Below are positions 16,843 through 25,435 of a stretch of DNA of 64,000 nucleotides, in pieces. The stretch is from assembly GCF_002554705.1 (NCBI RefSeq), contig NZ_PDEP01000001.1, forward strand, positions 310,001 through 374,000, in the 5' to 3' direction. The translations under genes and the position numbers were made by a program. How positions within the stretch are numbered: the first letter of the stretch is position 1; each line of letters opens with the position of its first letter. Source of the DNA: Longimonas halophila (lineage in GTDB: Bacteria > Bacteroidota > Rhodothermia > Rhodothermales > Salinibacteraceae). Under the pieces are notes generated by a model. The model saw only the letters and a program-made list of their open reading frames with translations. It did no database searches and had not been told where the DNA came from.

Positions 16843-17901
16843 ATGGCTACCAGCAAATACCTTTTCATTCGCGGACTGCGCGAGGCAACGCACACCGTAT
16901 TCTCTGTACAAGATGGCCAGAAAACCTATTACGATCCCGAGTTCGGACGCAAGGTTGCGTATTCCAGTGGCCAGCAGGTGAAGCGCTCGCTGCTCGATGC
17001 GGTATCGGAAGCACTGGATGAGCGCCGGGCGCCGATCACCTTCAACCGTAAGATCACTAAAGACAACGCGATTGAGGACAAAGAACCCTGGTCCCCATGC
17101 GATCCACAGTACGCCGACCAGCTTTTAGGGGGCTGGATGCGAGCAAAATCGAATGGCGGTACCGTAAAGCGTCGCAGCCCACTTTCGATCTCTGCGATGC
17201 GGCCTCTGCACCCACTGCTTGCCGGGTTGGCTCGCGAGTCGGCGTCGTTCGATAGGAGCGATGATCCGGAGCATCATCCCGTACGTGTCGTGAATGCAAA
17301 GGGGGAGGAGATGTCAGAGGAAGACATTCAGAACTTCCTGACATCGAATGATCGCACCCTGCCGCGTCGCAACTGGATTCCCGAAGACCAGGTCGGGCCG
17401 CGTGCACATGGGCTGTACGTGTTCGACGTGGCCATTGACCTTACGCGGCTGTTTACCGTCTCGACCAACCAGCACGAACCCGAACTCAGCAAGGAGAAAA
17501 TCGAGGAGCTCAAAGAAGCAGGTTGGACGCTTTCCGAAAGCGGAGAAGACTTAATTTGTCCTGAAGAGCGGCGAACCGAGCTGACGGAAGCCCTGGCTGC
17601 TGGACTGATTAACTGGCGCGTCACCAGTAACCAGAGCCGTACGTACAGCCCACAGGCTACGCTGGCCCTCGCGATGAGCGACGATGCCAATCGCGTCACT
17701 GGATCCATTCGGGCTGACCTTGCCGAAGAGGAGGACAACAAGGCCGTGCCCGTCATTGAGACCGTGGATGGCGTTCGTACCTACGTAATGCCCGCGTGCA
17801 AAAGCCACGTTGCAGGAGTCACAGCGTCGTTTGATGCGCTCGACGCAGCGCAACGCGACATTGCTGCACACATCCAATCCTTCACGGCGGACCTTGGATA
17901 A
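16843..17901 (+). CDS. cas7: Cas7 backbone subunit (Cst2/DevR-like)
   Basis: This 352-residue protein forms the helical backbone that holds the crRNA in the Cascade complex. It has the Cas7 start MATSKYLFIRGLREATHTVF, PLSISAMRPLHPLLAG in the first half, and GLYVFDVAIDLTRLFTVSTN, typical of the second core strand of Cst2/DevR-type Cas7. A late segment, TYSPQATLALAMSDDANRVT, precedes a helical C-terminus. ATG 16843 is preferred to the TTG 48 bases upstream, because the family match begins there. It is the last gene of the effector block. A degenerate CRISPR repeat begins 3 bases after its stop. Confidence 0.82.
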   Translation: MATSKYLFIRGLREATHTVFSVQDGQKTYYDPEFGRKVAYSSGQQVKRSLLDAVSEALDERRAPITFNRKITKDNAIEDKEPWSPCDPQYADQLLGGWMRAKSNGGTVKRRSPLSISAMRPLHPLLAGLARESASFDRSDDPEHHPVRVVNAKGEEMSEEDIQNFLTSNDRTLPRRNWIPEDQVGPRAHGLYVFDVAIDLTRLFTVSTNQHEPELSKEKIEELKEAGWTLSESGEDLICPEERRTELTEALAAGLINWRVTSNQSRTYSPQATLALAMSDDANRVTGSIRADLAEEEDNKAVPVIETVDGVRTYVMPACKSHVAGVTASFDALDAAQRDIAAHIQSFTADLG

Positions 17902-17904
17902 ACA

Positions 17905-18149
17905 CCCTTACTCGCACCTTTGAGGTATGGTAACGTCCCAGGGCACTGGGACGCTGTTGTCGGTCCTCCTTCGCATACGGACGGGGAGCATGAGGTTGGG
18001 ATCGCACTGCTTTGCACGGCAGATGCCGCTACGCATGGCAACGCATTGCTCCGGGCGACGCAGGGCCCTGCGTCGTTACGGCAGGTTGGAGGGCCGCCTC
18101 TGACTCGCCCTCGGCTCCGCTCGGGACAGGCGCACCTTCAAGGCGTACT
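17905..18149 (+). repeat. Degenerate CRISPR repeat plus ~220 bp element, copy D
   Basis: Bases 17905-17934 match 24 of the 30 bases of the array repeat. They are followed by the same unit as copies A-C (GTAACGTCCCAGGGCACTGG from 17930) and end in GGCGCACCTTCAAGGCGTA. This fills most of the 337-base gap between cas7 and cas4. It could be the trailer of a lost array, meaning cas4-cas1-cas2 once joined the locus through array DNA, or an independent insertion. The rest of the gap (18150-18238) shows nothing else. Confidence 0.72.
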
Positions 18150-18238
18150 ACACAAAGTTCCCGACACCAAACGTCGCGCAATCCAGCGGGGGCTATTATC
18201 ATGATGGGGCGTTGTCCGTGCCCTACATCGTGTGTGTC

Positions 18239-18790
18239 ATGAACGCTCCGTCGCAGCTCCGCATTGGTGGGATGCTCATTGGCTACTACTGCATCTGCCC
18301 GCGCAAGGCGTGGCTGTCGATGCGGGGGCTGTGGATGGAGCAGGAGAGCCAGGCCGTGGCGCTGGGGCGGCTGGTGGATCAGTCGAGCTACCCGCGCAAC
18401 AAGAAGGCGCTGATGCTGCATGCCGAAGCGCCCTGCGGCACGCCGCTTGTGGGCAAGATCGACTGGGCGCAGCTCGACCACGGTGTGCTCCACGAAACCA
18501 AGAAAGGCCGCTCGTGCGAGGACGCCCACATCTGGCAGCTTCGCTTCTACCTGTGGCTCTTGCGCCTGAACGACGTCACCCGGGCCGACGGCGCGCCGTT
18601 TCGGGGTGAACTCAACTACCCGAAGCTACGCCGCACCGAATCGGTCGAACTGGAGCCCGCACACGAAACCCGTCTGGCCGACATGGTGGCCGCCCTGCGT
18701 CGCCTGGCAGGTCAAGATACCCCGCCGTCCCGCATCGATACGCGGTCGTTCTGCCGTCGCTGTGCCTACGAGGAACTGTGCTACGGGTAA
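18239..18790 (+). CDS. cas4: Cas4 exonuclease, adaptation
   Basis: This 183-residue RecB-like nuclease with an iron-sulfur cluster selects PAM-containing prespacers and trims them with Cas1-Cas2. Visible are the first cluster cysteine in YYCICPRKAWL, the nuclease core GKIDWAQL and HETKKGRSCEDAHIWQLRFY, and the C-terminal cysteines CRRCAYEELCYG. ATG 18239 (MNAPSQLRIGG) is preferred to the TTG 27 bases upstream, because the family begins there. A MITE-like element begins directly after its stop, and cas1 comes after that. Adaptation genes are thus separated from the effector genes by element D. Confidence 0.93.
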   Translation: MNAPSQLRIGGMLIGYYCICPRKAWLSMRGLWMEQESQAVALGRLVDQSSYPRNKKALMLHAEAPCGTPLVGKIDWAQLDHGVLHETKKGRSCEDAHIWQLRFYLWLLRLNDVTRADGAPFRGELNYPKLRRTESVELEPAHETRLADMVAALRRLAGQDTPPSRIDTRSFCRRCAYEELCYG

Positions 18791-18952
18791 GCGCCTGTTT
18801 TGATTTCTTATTTTGGGCTGCGAGCGGCTCCACTGGGCTGCAACGAGCCCCCGATCTCGGCCCGTAGCCCCGGCTACGAACCTCCATCGTGGTTCTCGTT
18901 TCGCTCCAGCGGCGCTCGCTCTCGCCTTCAAACCGAAACCTAAACAGGCTCT
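18791..18952. repeat. MITE-like element with terminal inverted repeats, copy 1
   Basis: This ~162-base unit begins gcGCCTGTTTTGATTTC and ends AAACAGGCTC, so its ends are inverted repeats. A nearly identical copy lies at 36412-36572. There is no coding capacity. It abuts the cas4 stop codon and fills the gap before cas1. Size and ends suggest a non-autonomous mobile element; no matching transposase is visible in the window. Confidence 0.75.
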
Positions 18953-19014
18953 AAGCGCCAACGCGTCGCGCTGCATCTGCCTGCTCGTATCCTATCCTGA
19001 GCTTTCGCATCCCC

Positions 19015-20094
19015 ATGAAACGCCCGTACTACCTCTTCTCGAACGGACGCCTGGCGCGTCATCAGAACTCGCTTCGGCTGGAGCGTGCCACCGACGCCCG
19101 CACGCCGGGACGGTTGCCCGACGACACCGGCACACCCAGTGGAGAGATGACCGGGCAGAAGGTGCCGTTCCCCGTTGAAAGCGTTGAGTCGCTCTACTGC
19201 TTTGGGGAGATCGACATCAACGCCAAGCTGATCACGTTTCTGGCGCAGCACCATGTGCCCGCCTTCTTTTTCGACTATTTTGGCAACTACACCGCCAGCC
19301 TCTACCCGCGCGAGCACCTGCTGTCGGGACGGCTGAAGGTGGCACAGGTGACGCATCACACCGATCCCGACGACCGTCTTGCGCTGGCACGGGCGTTCGT
19401 GCGGGCTGGACTGCACAACATCCGGCGCGTGCTCAAATACTACGCCGCGCGCCTGAACGGGGCCTCCGACGAGGTGGCCGATGCCGAGTCTGACATTGAC
19501 GATCTGCAACAGCAGGCCCGCACCGCTGCCGACATCCCAACGCTCATGGGATGCGAGGGGCAGGCGCGCAATACGTATTACAGCACCTGGCCCACGCTGC
19601 TGGGCACGGCGGGCGAGGCATTTCCGTATGGGCAGCGCTCGCGGCAGCCGCCCTCCAACGAACTCAACGCGCTCATCAGCTTCGGCAACAGCCTCTGTTA
19701 CACCGCATGCCTGCGCCAGCTCTACCACACGGCACTCGACCCCACCGTGAGCTACCTGCACGAGCCCGGCGACCGCCGCTTCTCGCTCGCGCTGGATCTG
19801 GCCGAGGTGTTCAAGCCGGTGCTGGTAGACCGGGCGATCTTTCGGCTCATCAAAACGCGCCAGATTCAGCCAAAGCACTTCGAAGACCGCCTCGGCGGCA
19901 CCTACCTGAGCGAGTCCGGGCGCAAGATTTTCGTGGAGCACTGGGATGACCGCCTGCGCCAGACCATCAAGCACCGCAGCCTGGGCCGCAATGTGAGCTA
20001 CGGACGCCTCATCCGCCTCGATGCCTACGGGCTGGTGCGGCACCTCTGCGATCCGGTCGCCGACTCCTACGAAGGCTTCACAATGGATTGGTAA
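19015..20094 (+). CDS. cas1: Cas1 integrase, adaptation
   Basis: This 359-residue Cas1 inserts new spacers at the leader end of arrays, in complex with Cas2. The three metal ligands are visible: Glu in LMGCEGQARNTYYSTW, His in VSYLHEPGDRRFSL and Asp in LALDLAEVFKP. The N-terminal beta domain begins MKRPYYLFSNGRLARHQNSL, and the I-B-style motif FGEIDINAKLITFLAQHHVP follows. The start is ATG 19015. cas2 follows 46 bases later, and array 2 starts directly behind cas2, the usual place for the most active array. Confidence 0.96.
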   Translation: MKRPYYLFSNGRLARHQNSLRLERATDARTPGRLPDDTGTPSGEMTGQKVPFPVESVESLYCFGEIDINAKLITFLAQHHVPAFFFDYFGNYTASLYPREHLLSGRLKVAQVTHHTDPDDRLALARAFVRAGLHNIRRVLKYYAARLNGASDEVADAESDIDDLQQQARTAADIPTLMGCEGQARNTYYSTWPTLLGTAGEAFPYGQRSRQPPSNELNALISFGNSLCYTACLRQLYHTALDPTVSYLHEPGDRRFSLALDLAEVFKPVLVDRAIFRLIKTRQIQPKHFEDRLGGTYLSESGRKIFVEHWDDRLRQTIKHRSLGRNVSYGRLIRLDAYGLVRHLCDPVADSYEGFTMDW

Positions 20095-20113
20095 ATCGAC
20101 GGGAGCATCCTAA

Positions 20114-20140
20114 TCCAAAATCCCAAATCTAAAATCCAAA
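20114..20140 (+). repeat. Short tandem AAAATCC-type repeat before cas2
   Basis: Four units resembling the heptamer AAAATCC (with variants CAAATCT and AAAATCC) directly precede the cas2 ATG. No Shine-Dalgarno is seen, as is common in Bacteroidota. The same repeat type occurs inside the icmF and pglX coding sequences. Confidence 0.6.
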
Positions 20141-20404
20141 ATGTACATCATCGCCGTGTACGACGTGAACGTAGACCGCGTCGCCAAGATGCTGAAGCTG
20201 TTTCGGCGCTACCTAACCTGGGTGCAGAACTCGGTGTTCGAGGGCGAGCTCACGAAGGCGCAGTACGCCCAACTTAAGCAGGAGGCCGAGGCGCTCATGG
20301 ACCCCGCCGAAGATTCAGTCATCGTCTGGCACGTACGGGCCGAGTCGTACTTCGAGCGCGAAACGCTGGGCGAGGAGCCGGGCGAAACGGGACGCTTTCT
20401 GTGA
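20141..20404 (+). CDS. cas2: Cas2, adaptation complex subunit
   Basis: This 87-residue Cas2 forms the dimer that bridges two Cas1 dimers and sets spacer length. MYIIAVYDVNVDRVAKMLKL is the typical first strand with its conserved Asp; RRYLTWVQNSVFEGELTKAQ is the signature of I-B-type Cas2. The start codon follows a short AAAATCC-type tandem repeat. The stop at 20402-20404 is only 4 bases before leader 2. Confidence 0.96.
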   Translation: MYIIAVYDVNVDRVAKMLKLFRRYLTWVQNSVFEGELTKAQYAQLKQEAEALMDPAEDSVIVWHVRAESYFERETLGEEPGETGRFL

Positions 20405-20408
20405 CCCC

Positions 20409-20656
20409 GCCTGCAGCGCCGCTGAAGGCCGATCTGTCGTCGGCCTCCGCCCATTTTCGGCAAAACGCCTGGTGCAACCACTGTGCCACATCCTAATTTT
20501 TATGGATACAAAGCGTAAGATCAAGGAGTTAGAAGATGTCGTCGGACCCCCGGGGGGTTGCACGCTACCGGAGGGTGACGACATCGGGCGCGCCCAATCA
20601 TCGCCAAATCGCGGCTCATTTGCATCTAAGCGGGCTGAATTGCATATTCCAACAGG
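20409..20656 (+). promoter_or_regulatory. CRISPR leader of array 2
   Basis: These ~248 bases between cas2 and array 2 are nearly identical to leader 1. The conserved inverted repeat lies at 20535-20585 (arms GATGTCGTC and GACGACATC). Its arms are kept, and lengthened by one pair relative to leader 1, which supports a function such as binding of an integration protein or an RNA structure. Confidence 0.8.
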
Positions 20657-21220
20657 CCTTTAATCGCACCTTTGAGGCATTGAAATTATCCCTCTGGGGC
20701 CTCCGGCGCATCAAAGCGCAACCCTTTAATCGCACCTTTGAGGCATTGAAATCATCGACCGTCAGGCGCGTTTCGAGGGCGTTGTTGACCTTTAATCGCA
20801 CCTTTGAGGCATTGAAATAGCCGCCTGAAGACGACGAAGCCGACAGCTTCAACGACCTTTAATCGCACCTTTGAGGCATTGAAATCAGGTGGTCGATGCG
20901 ATGATCTGCGCTTGGTCGTGTACCTTTAATCGCACCTTTGAGGCATTGAAATGATACTACGCCAAGCCTTCCAGCGAGCCGAATCCGCCGCCTTTAATCG
21001 CACCTTTGAGGCATTGAAATCCGGTACCGTGACCGTTTGGCGGACGGGCTCAGTGCCCCTTTAATCGCACCTTTGAGGCATTGAAATCCGGATCGCCCCT
21101 TCCCAGGCCGTGCCGGAGAGATCGCCTTTAATCGCACCTTTGAGGCATTGAAATCTGTCTCCAGATCTATGGTTAGCAATGATCTGGCAACCTTTAATCG
21201 CACCTTTGAGGCATAGTAAC
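20657..21220 (+). CRISPR. CRISPR array 2 (9 repeats, 8 spacers)
   Basis: It has the same 30-base repeat as array 1 (CCTTTAATCGCACC to GGCATTGAAAT), with a period of about 67 bases. Eight repeats are perfect. The ninth (21191-21220) keeps the first 23 bases and then reads TAGTAAC, where element E begins, exactly as at the end of array 1. No spacer is shared with array 1 on inspection. It lies directly behind cas2 and leader 2. Confidence 0.98.
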
Positions 21221-21434
21221 GTCCCAGGGCACTGGGACGCCGTTGGGGGGCCGCCTTCGCATGCGTGACGGGATCATGAGGGTGAGATCGCGCTCCTTCG
21301 CATGGCAGGCCGCTCCGCACAGCAACGCATTGCTCCGGGCGACGCAGAGCCCTGCGTCGTTACGGCAGGTTGGGAGGGCGCGCTCTTTGGAGGGGGCTCG
21401 GCTCCGCTCGGGACAGGCGCACCGTTAAGGCATA
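21216..21434 (+). repeat. ~220 bp CRISPR-bounded repeat element, copy E
   Basis: The unit starts GTAACGTCCCAGGGCACTGG, fused to the last array-2 repeat, and ends GCACCGTTAAGGCATA. Its period to the next copy is 219 bases, as behind array 1. The same hairpins are present. Its place shows the arrangement array end plus element is shared by both arrays. Confidence 0.75.
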
Positions 21435-21650
21435 GTAACGTCCCAGGGTACTGGGACGCCGTCATGGGGCTCTCTTCGCATGCAGACGGGGAGCATGAGG
21501 TTGGGGTCGCGCTACTTTGCATGGTAGATGCCGCTCGGCATGGCAACGTATCGCTCTCCGCGACGCAGGCCCTGCGTCGTTACAGTAGGTTGGAGGGACG
21601 CATCTCGGTCAGCCTTGGCATCGCTCGGGACGGGTGCACCGTTGGTATAC
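21435..21650 (+). repeat. ~220 bp CRISPR-bounded repeat element, copy F
   Basis: It starts GTAACGTCCCAGGGTACTGG, follows copy E directly, and ends in a decayed boundary GCACCGTTGGTATAC. The internal sequence is recognisably the same family. Confidence 0.72.
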
Positions 21651-21850
21651 GTACCATCCCAGCGCGGTGGGGCGCTGTTGCAGCATGTCGTGTCCTAATC
21701 AACGATAGTCGGGGCGGAGCCCCTAACCGACTTGCGTCGCACGGCGGAGCCATGCGACGAGTGGTGGAAGTACCTTTTATCGCACCTGAGGTATACGTAA
21801 CGTTCCAGCGCGATGGGGCGCTGTTGCGGATGCCTGCTCATACGATCTAT
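21651..21850 (+). repeat. Decayed element copies G and H with a degenerate CRISPR repeat
   Basis: GTACCATCCCAGCGCGG begins a shortened unit of 146 bases whose interior was replaced by a GGCGGAGCC-type hairpin repeat (21711-21760). It ends at TTTTATCGCACCTGAGGTAT, another degenerate CRISPR repeat. A further start, GTAACGTTCCAGCGCG, follows at 21797 and fades out. The DNA from 21221 to the end of murA at 21888 thus holds only such repeats. Confidence 0.6.
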
Positions 21851-21887
21851 GGGCATCGCCCGCCTCTGCATGGTTGCCCCAAACACA

Positions 21888-23207
21888 CTACGCCGTGCGC
21901 TCGGCGACCTCTTCCGGTTCAGCGAACTCATCATACTGCTCGCGGCGGATGTCAATGCCTGCGTTCTGCAGCTTCTGCTCCAGCGCTTCGTAGCCGCGGT
22001 CCAGGTGATAGACGCGCAGCACCTCCGTCGTCCCCTCGGCAATCATACCGGCCAGCACCAGCGACACGCTGGCCCGCAGGTCGGTGCTCATCACCGTGGC
22101 CGCCTGAAAGTCCGTAGGTCCGTGAATGGTGGCGGTGGCGCCGCTTACCTGTGCATCCAGCCCCATGCGCTGCAGTTCGGGGATGTGCTTGAAGCGGTCG
22201 TCGTAGATGGTATCCGTAATGCGTGCCGTGCCGTCGGCAGTGGCCATGAGCACGCCCCACTGCGCCTGCAGGTCGGTGGGAAAGCCGGGATACGTGGCGG
22301 TGGCAATGGATACGGGGCGAATCTGCTCGGGCGGGGTGAGGGTTACGACGTCGTCGTTGTAGGCAATCTCCGCTCCGGTGTCGGCCAGATGCTTTTTGAA
22401 GGCGGCGCCCAGATGCGGGTGGTGGCCGTTCTTCACCTGAAACGGCACGCCCGGCTCGCCCGCCAGCAGGGCCGCCACCATGAACGTTCCCATCTCGATG
22501 CGGTCGGGCGTGTTACGGACCGTAATCGGCTCCAACGCCTCTACGCCCTGAATTTCAATGGTACGCGTGCCCAGCCCGTCGATCTGCGCGCCCATCTGCC
22601 GCAGGGCCTCGCCAAAGGCCACCACATCGGGCTCCTGCGCGGCATTTTCGATGCGCGAGCCGCCACGCGCCGTCACCGCACCCAGCAGCAGATTGATCGT
22701 CGCACCCACGCTGGAGGGCTCCATCCGGAACGTTCCGCCGTCCAGGCGTCCGCCCGGCGCGTCGGCCACCACGTAGCCCTGATCCAGTTCAATCGACGCC
22801 CCGAACGCCTTCATCCCCTCAAGGTGCAGGTCCACCGGACGCGGCCCCCAGGCGCAGCCGCCCGGAAGCGACACGCGGGCCTCGCCGCAGCGCCCAATGA
22901 GGGCACCCAGCATATAGAACGACGCACGCATCTTCTTGACGAGGTCGTAAGGCGCTTCGGGATGGTCAATGCGTCCGGCATCTACCGTAAGCTGGTGGGC
23001 CGACTCGTCGAACGAGACCGACGCGCCCGACACGCGCAGCACGTTCGAGAACGTGTACACGTCGCGCAACGCCGGAATATTGGTGAGGGTGGTGGTACCA
23101 TCGGCCAGGAGCGAGGCGGCCATGAGCGGCAGCGCCGTGTTTTTGGATCCGCCAACCGTGAGCGATCCGGTGAGCGGCTGTCCGCCTGTTACAACGAGTT
23201 TGTCCAT
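21888..23207 (-). CDS. murA: UDP-N-acetylglucosamine 1-carboxyvinyltransferase
   Basis: MurA adds enolpyruvate to UDP-GlcNAc, the first committed step of peptidoglycan synthesis in the cytoplasm. The 439-residue protein has the start MDKLVVTGGQPLTGSLTVGG with SKNTALP (Lys22, Asn23) and the active-site loop PGGCAWGPRPVD, with the catalytic cysteine at 118 that fosfomycin would modify. Later motifs are EPSSVGATINLLLGA, YPGFPTDLQAQ and DLRASVSLVLAGM. ATG 23207 is preferred to a start 9 codons upstream. It is divergent from the cysteine desulfurase gene with 141 bases between them, which must hold both promoters. Confidence 0.97.
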   Translation of the reverse strand: MDKLVVTGGQPLTGSLTVGGSKNTALPLMAASLLADGTTTLTNIPALRDVYTFSNVLRVSGASVSFDESAHQLTVDAGRIDHPEAPYDLVKKMRASFYMLGALIGRCGEARVSLPGGCAWGPRPVDLHLEGMKAFGASIELDQGYVVADAPGGRLDGGTFRMEPSSVGATINLLLGAVTARGGSRIENAAQEPDVVAFGEALRQMGAQIDGLGTRTIEIQGVEALEPITVRNTPDRIEMGTFMVAALLAGEPGVPFQVKNGHHPHLGAAFKKHLADTGAEIAYNDDVVTLTPPEQIRPVSIATATYPGFPTDLQAQWGVLMATADGTARITDTIYDDRFKHIPELQRMGLDAQVSGATATIHGPTDFQAATVMSTDLRASVSLVLAGMIAEGTTEVLRVYHLDRGYEALEQKLQNAGIDIRREQYDEFAEPEEVAERTA

Positions 23208-23348
23208 GAGGGTTTGGGGACTACATTTTCGCACAACAACGAGAGGGCAACGGTCGTCTTAAAACACGCGCATGGGCACTTGTTCGCCTGCAGCGCTTGC
23301 TGCCGAGCACAGCCCCGTTCTGTTTGTTGGATTCGACGTGTTTTCGCT

Positions 23349-24515
23349 ATGCCCACCGACGCGATCTACCTGGACCACGCGGCCAGCACGCCGCTTGATG
23401 AGGCGGTCTTGGAGGCCATGATGCCGTACCTTACGGAGCATCACGGCAACCCGTCGTCGGTGCACCGGTGGGGGCGGCAGGCCCGCGTAGCGGTCGAAGA
23501 GGCCCGCGAGCGCGTAGCTCGCTGCATTGGCGCGGAGCCGAGCGAGGTCGTGTTCACCAGCGGCGCCACCGAAGCCAACAACTGGGTGCTGCGTAAGCGA
23601 CTGGCGGATGCGGAGGCCGGAGCGCACCTCATCACGTCTACGGTGGAGCACGAGGCCGTGCTCGAACCGGCATCCGACCTCGAACGCGCAGGCTACCGCG
23701 TCACCCGGCTGCAGCCCGACCGCTACGGATGCGTCACTCCAGATCAGGTCGAGGCGGCCCTCACTGACGACACGGCGCTTGTCTCCCTTATGCATGTGAA
23801 CAACGAGACAGGAGCACGCACCGACATTGCTTCAATCGCTGAGCTCTGCCGTGACCATGGCGTCGCGCTGCACAGCGACACCGTGCAGTCCATGGGCCTG
23901 CTCCAGAATGATATGCGCGAGTTGGGTGTGGACTACGCCACGATCTCGGCGCACAAGCTCTACGGTCCCAAGGGCGTCGGTGCGCTCTACGTGCGGGGCG
24001 GAGCGGCACTGCCTCCCCTCATCGAAGGCGGAAGCCAGGAGCGCGATCAGCGCGGAGGCACTGAAAACGTGGCGGGTATGGTCGGACTTTCTGTAGCGCT
24101 GGAGCGGGCGTACAGCCGGGCCCCCGACGAGGCACCGCGCCTGGCTGCGCTGCAAGCCGACCTCATGCAGCAGCTCGATGATACGCTTGGCGACGCCATT
24201 GTGTGTAACACGCCTCCCGAGCCGGATCACCGCGCGCCGCACATCGTGAACGTAGCCGTGCCGCCGCAAAACGATGCGCAGATCGACGGTGAGATGCTCA
24301 TCTTGAATCTGGATATGAAAGGCATCTTGGCCTCGGCGGGCTCGGCCTGCACCAGCGGCACGCTCACGCCCAGCCATGTGCTCTCGGGCATCGGTCTCGA
24401 CGATGCCACAGCCGCTGCCGCCGTGCGGTTCTCACTTGGACAATCCACCACGCCCGCTCACCTGAGCCGCGCGGTGGAGGTCCTCCACGACACCATCAGC
24501 CGAATGCGTCGGTAG
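23349..24515 (+). CDS. Cysteine desulfurase (NifS/IscS type)
   Basis: This 388-residue PLP enzyme takes sulfur from cysteine for iron-sulfur clusters or tRNA thiolation. It has IYLDHAASTPLDEAVLEAM, the substrate-side FTSGATEANNWVLR, His101 in TVEHEAVL, the PLP-lysine in ISAHKLYGPKG (Lys203), and the catalytic cysteine loop GSACTSG. The short cysteine loop followed by TPSHVL puts it in the group I (IscS/NifS) class. No iscU or regulator lies next to it. The start ATG 23349 follows the shared murA promoter region. Confidence 0.93.
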   Translation: MPTDAIYLDHAASTPLDEAVLEAMMPYLTEHHGNPSSVHRWGRQARVAVEEARERVARCIGAEPSEVVFTSGATEANNWVLRKRLADAEAGAHLITSTVEHEAVLEPASDLERAGYRVTRLQPDRYGCVTPDQVEAALTDDTALVSLMHVNNETGARTDIASIAELCRDHGVALHSDTVQSMGLLQNDMRELGVDYATISAHKLYGPKGVGALYVRGGAALPPLIEGGSQERDQRGGTENVAGMVGLSVALERAYSRAPDEAPRLAALQADLMQQLDDTLGDAIVCNTPPEPDHRAPHIVNVAVPPQNDAQIDGEMLILNLDMKGILASAGSACTSGTLTPSHVLSGIGLDDATAAAAVRFSLGQSTTPAHLSRAVEVLHDTISRMRR

Positions 24516-24590
24516 CACGCTCAATCTGGTCGAGCTTACATCAGCTTTCTGTATCCCCCTGTATTTTAGTAGCTAACCGTCCCCTGCTTC

Positions 24591-25259
24591 ATGCGTAGCG
24601 CTCTGCTCGTCTTTGCCAAATGGCCTGCCCCCGGACGCGTCAAGACGCGTCTGACGCCGGTGCTTACGGATGAGGAGGCCGCGCAGCTCTACCGGGCGTT
24701 TTTGCTCGACCTGTTGGAGCAGACGCAGACGTTGGAGGCCGACGTCATTCTGCACTGGGCCGAGCAGCTGCCCAACGGACGCGGCACGCCGTTTGCCAAG
24801 CGCGTGGATGCAATGGCGGTGCAGCGAGGGGCGTCGTTGGGCGCGCGCATGGCTCATGCCATCGACACCACGCTTGCCAATGGCTATGAGCGCGTGGCCG
24901 TGGTGGGGAGCGACCACCCCACGCTGCCTACCGCCTTCTTGCGTGAAGCCTTCGCCGCGCTGAAGCGTCCCAAGAGCATTGCGCTGGGACCGAGCTACGA
25001 CGGCGGCTTCTACCTGATTGGCATGAACGCGCGCTACCCGCAGGTCTTTGACGGCATGCGCTACAGCCATCCGCAGGTGCTCAACCAGACACTCACGCGC
25101 ATCGGGCGCACCAGCGCGAACCTGACGGTGCTGCCACGCTGGTACGATGTGGATACGCCTGCCGCACTCCGCCTGATGCTGGCCGACATGGATGAGGGGC
25201 CGCCCACGCCTCACACCGAGGCCGCGGTGCAGACGCTGAAGCTGCGCTCGCTGGTGTAG
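24591..25259 (+). CDS. DUF2064/TIGR04282-type glycosyltransferase-like protein
   Basis: This 222-residue protein has a GT-A-like fold of the DUF2064 family. It starts with LLVFAKWPAPGRVKTRLTP, a nucleotide-sugar-type loop resembling that of MobA and other nucleotidyltransferases. It carries VAVVGSDHPTLP, and then ALGPSYDGGFYLIGM. Members are often linked to glycan or cofactor-sugar genes, but the substrate is not known. The start ATG 24591 is 75 bases after the cysteine desulfurase stop on the same strand; co-transcription is possible. Confidence 0.85.
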   Translation: MRSALLVFAKWPAPGRVKTRLTPVLTDEEAAQLYRAFLLDLLEQTQTLEADVILHWAEQLPNGRGTPFAKRVDAMAVQRGASLGARMAHAIDTTLANGYERVAVVGSDHPTLPTAFLREAFAALKRPKSIALGPSYDGGFYLIGMNARYPQVFDGMRYSHPQVLNQTLTRIGRTSANLTVLPRWYDVDTPAALRLMLADMDEGPPTPHTEAAVQTLKLRSLV

Positions 25260-25435
25260 CGTCGTGCGGGTCTGCCACCCAGCATTAGCGCATTTCTTCA
25301 GGATAGTCAAGCTGGCGCAGCAGCGCCCATGGGGAGGCGGCACAATGGCGCATCTTCATCATACAATCTTTGTCTGGTATCCTTTTGCTGCCTCGGATGC
25401 CTACCGTGTTTACGTCCACTGATGCACGTATCCCC

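Noticed and set aside
21302..24515. Long plus-strand frame reading from the elements through murA antisense into the cysteine desulfurase gene
   Set aside because: Only the part from ATG 23349 matches a protein family; the upstream part is antisense to murA.
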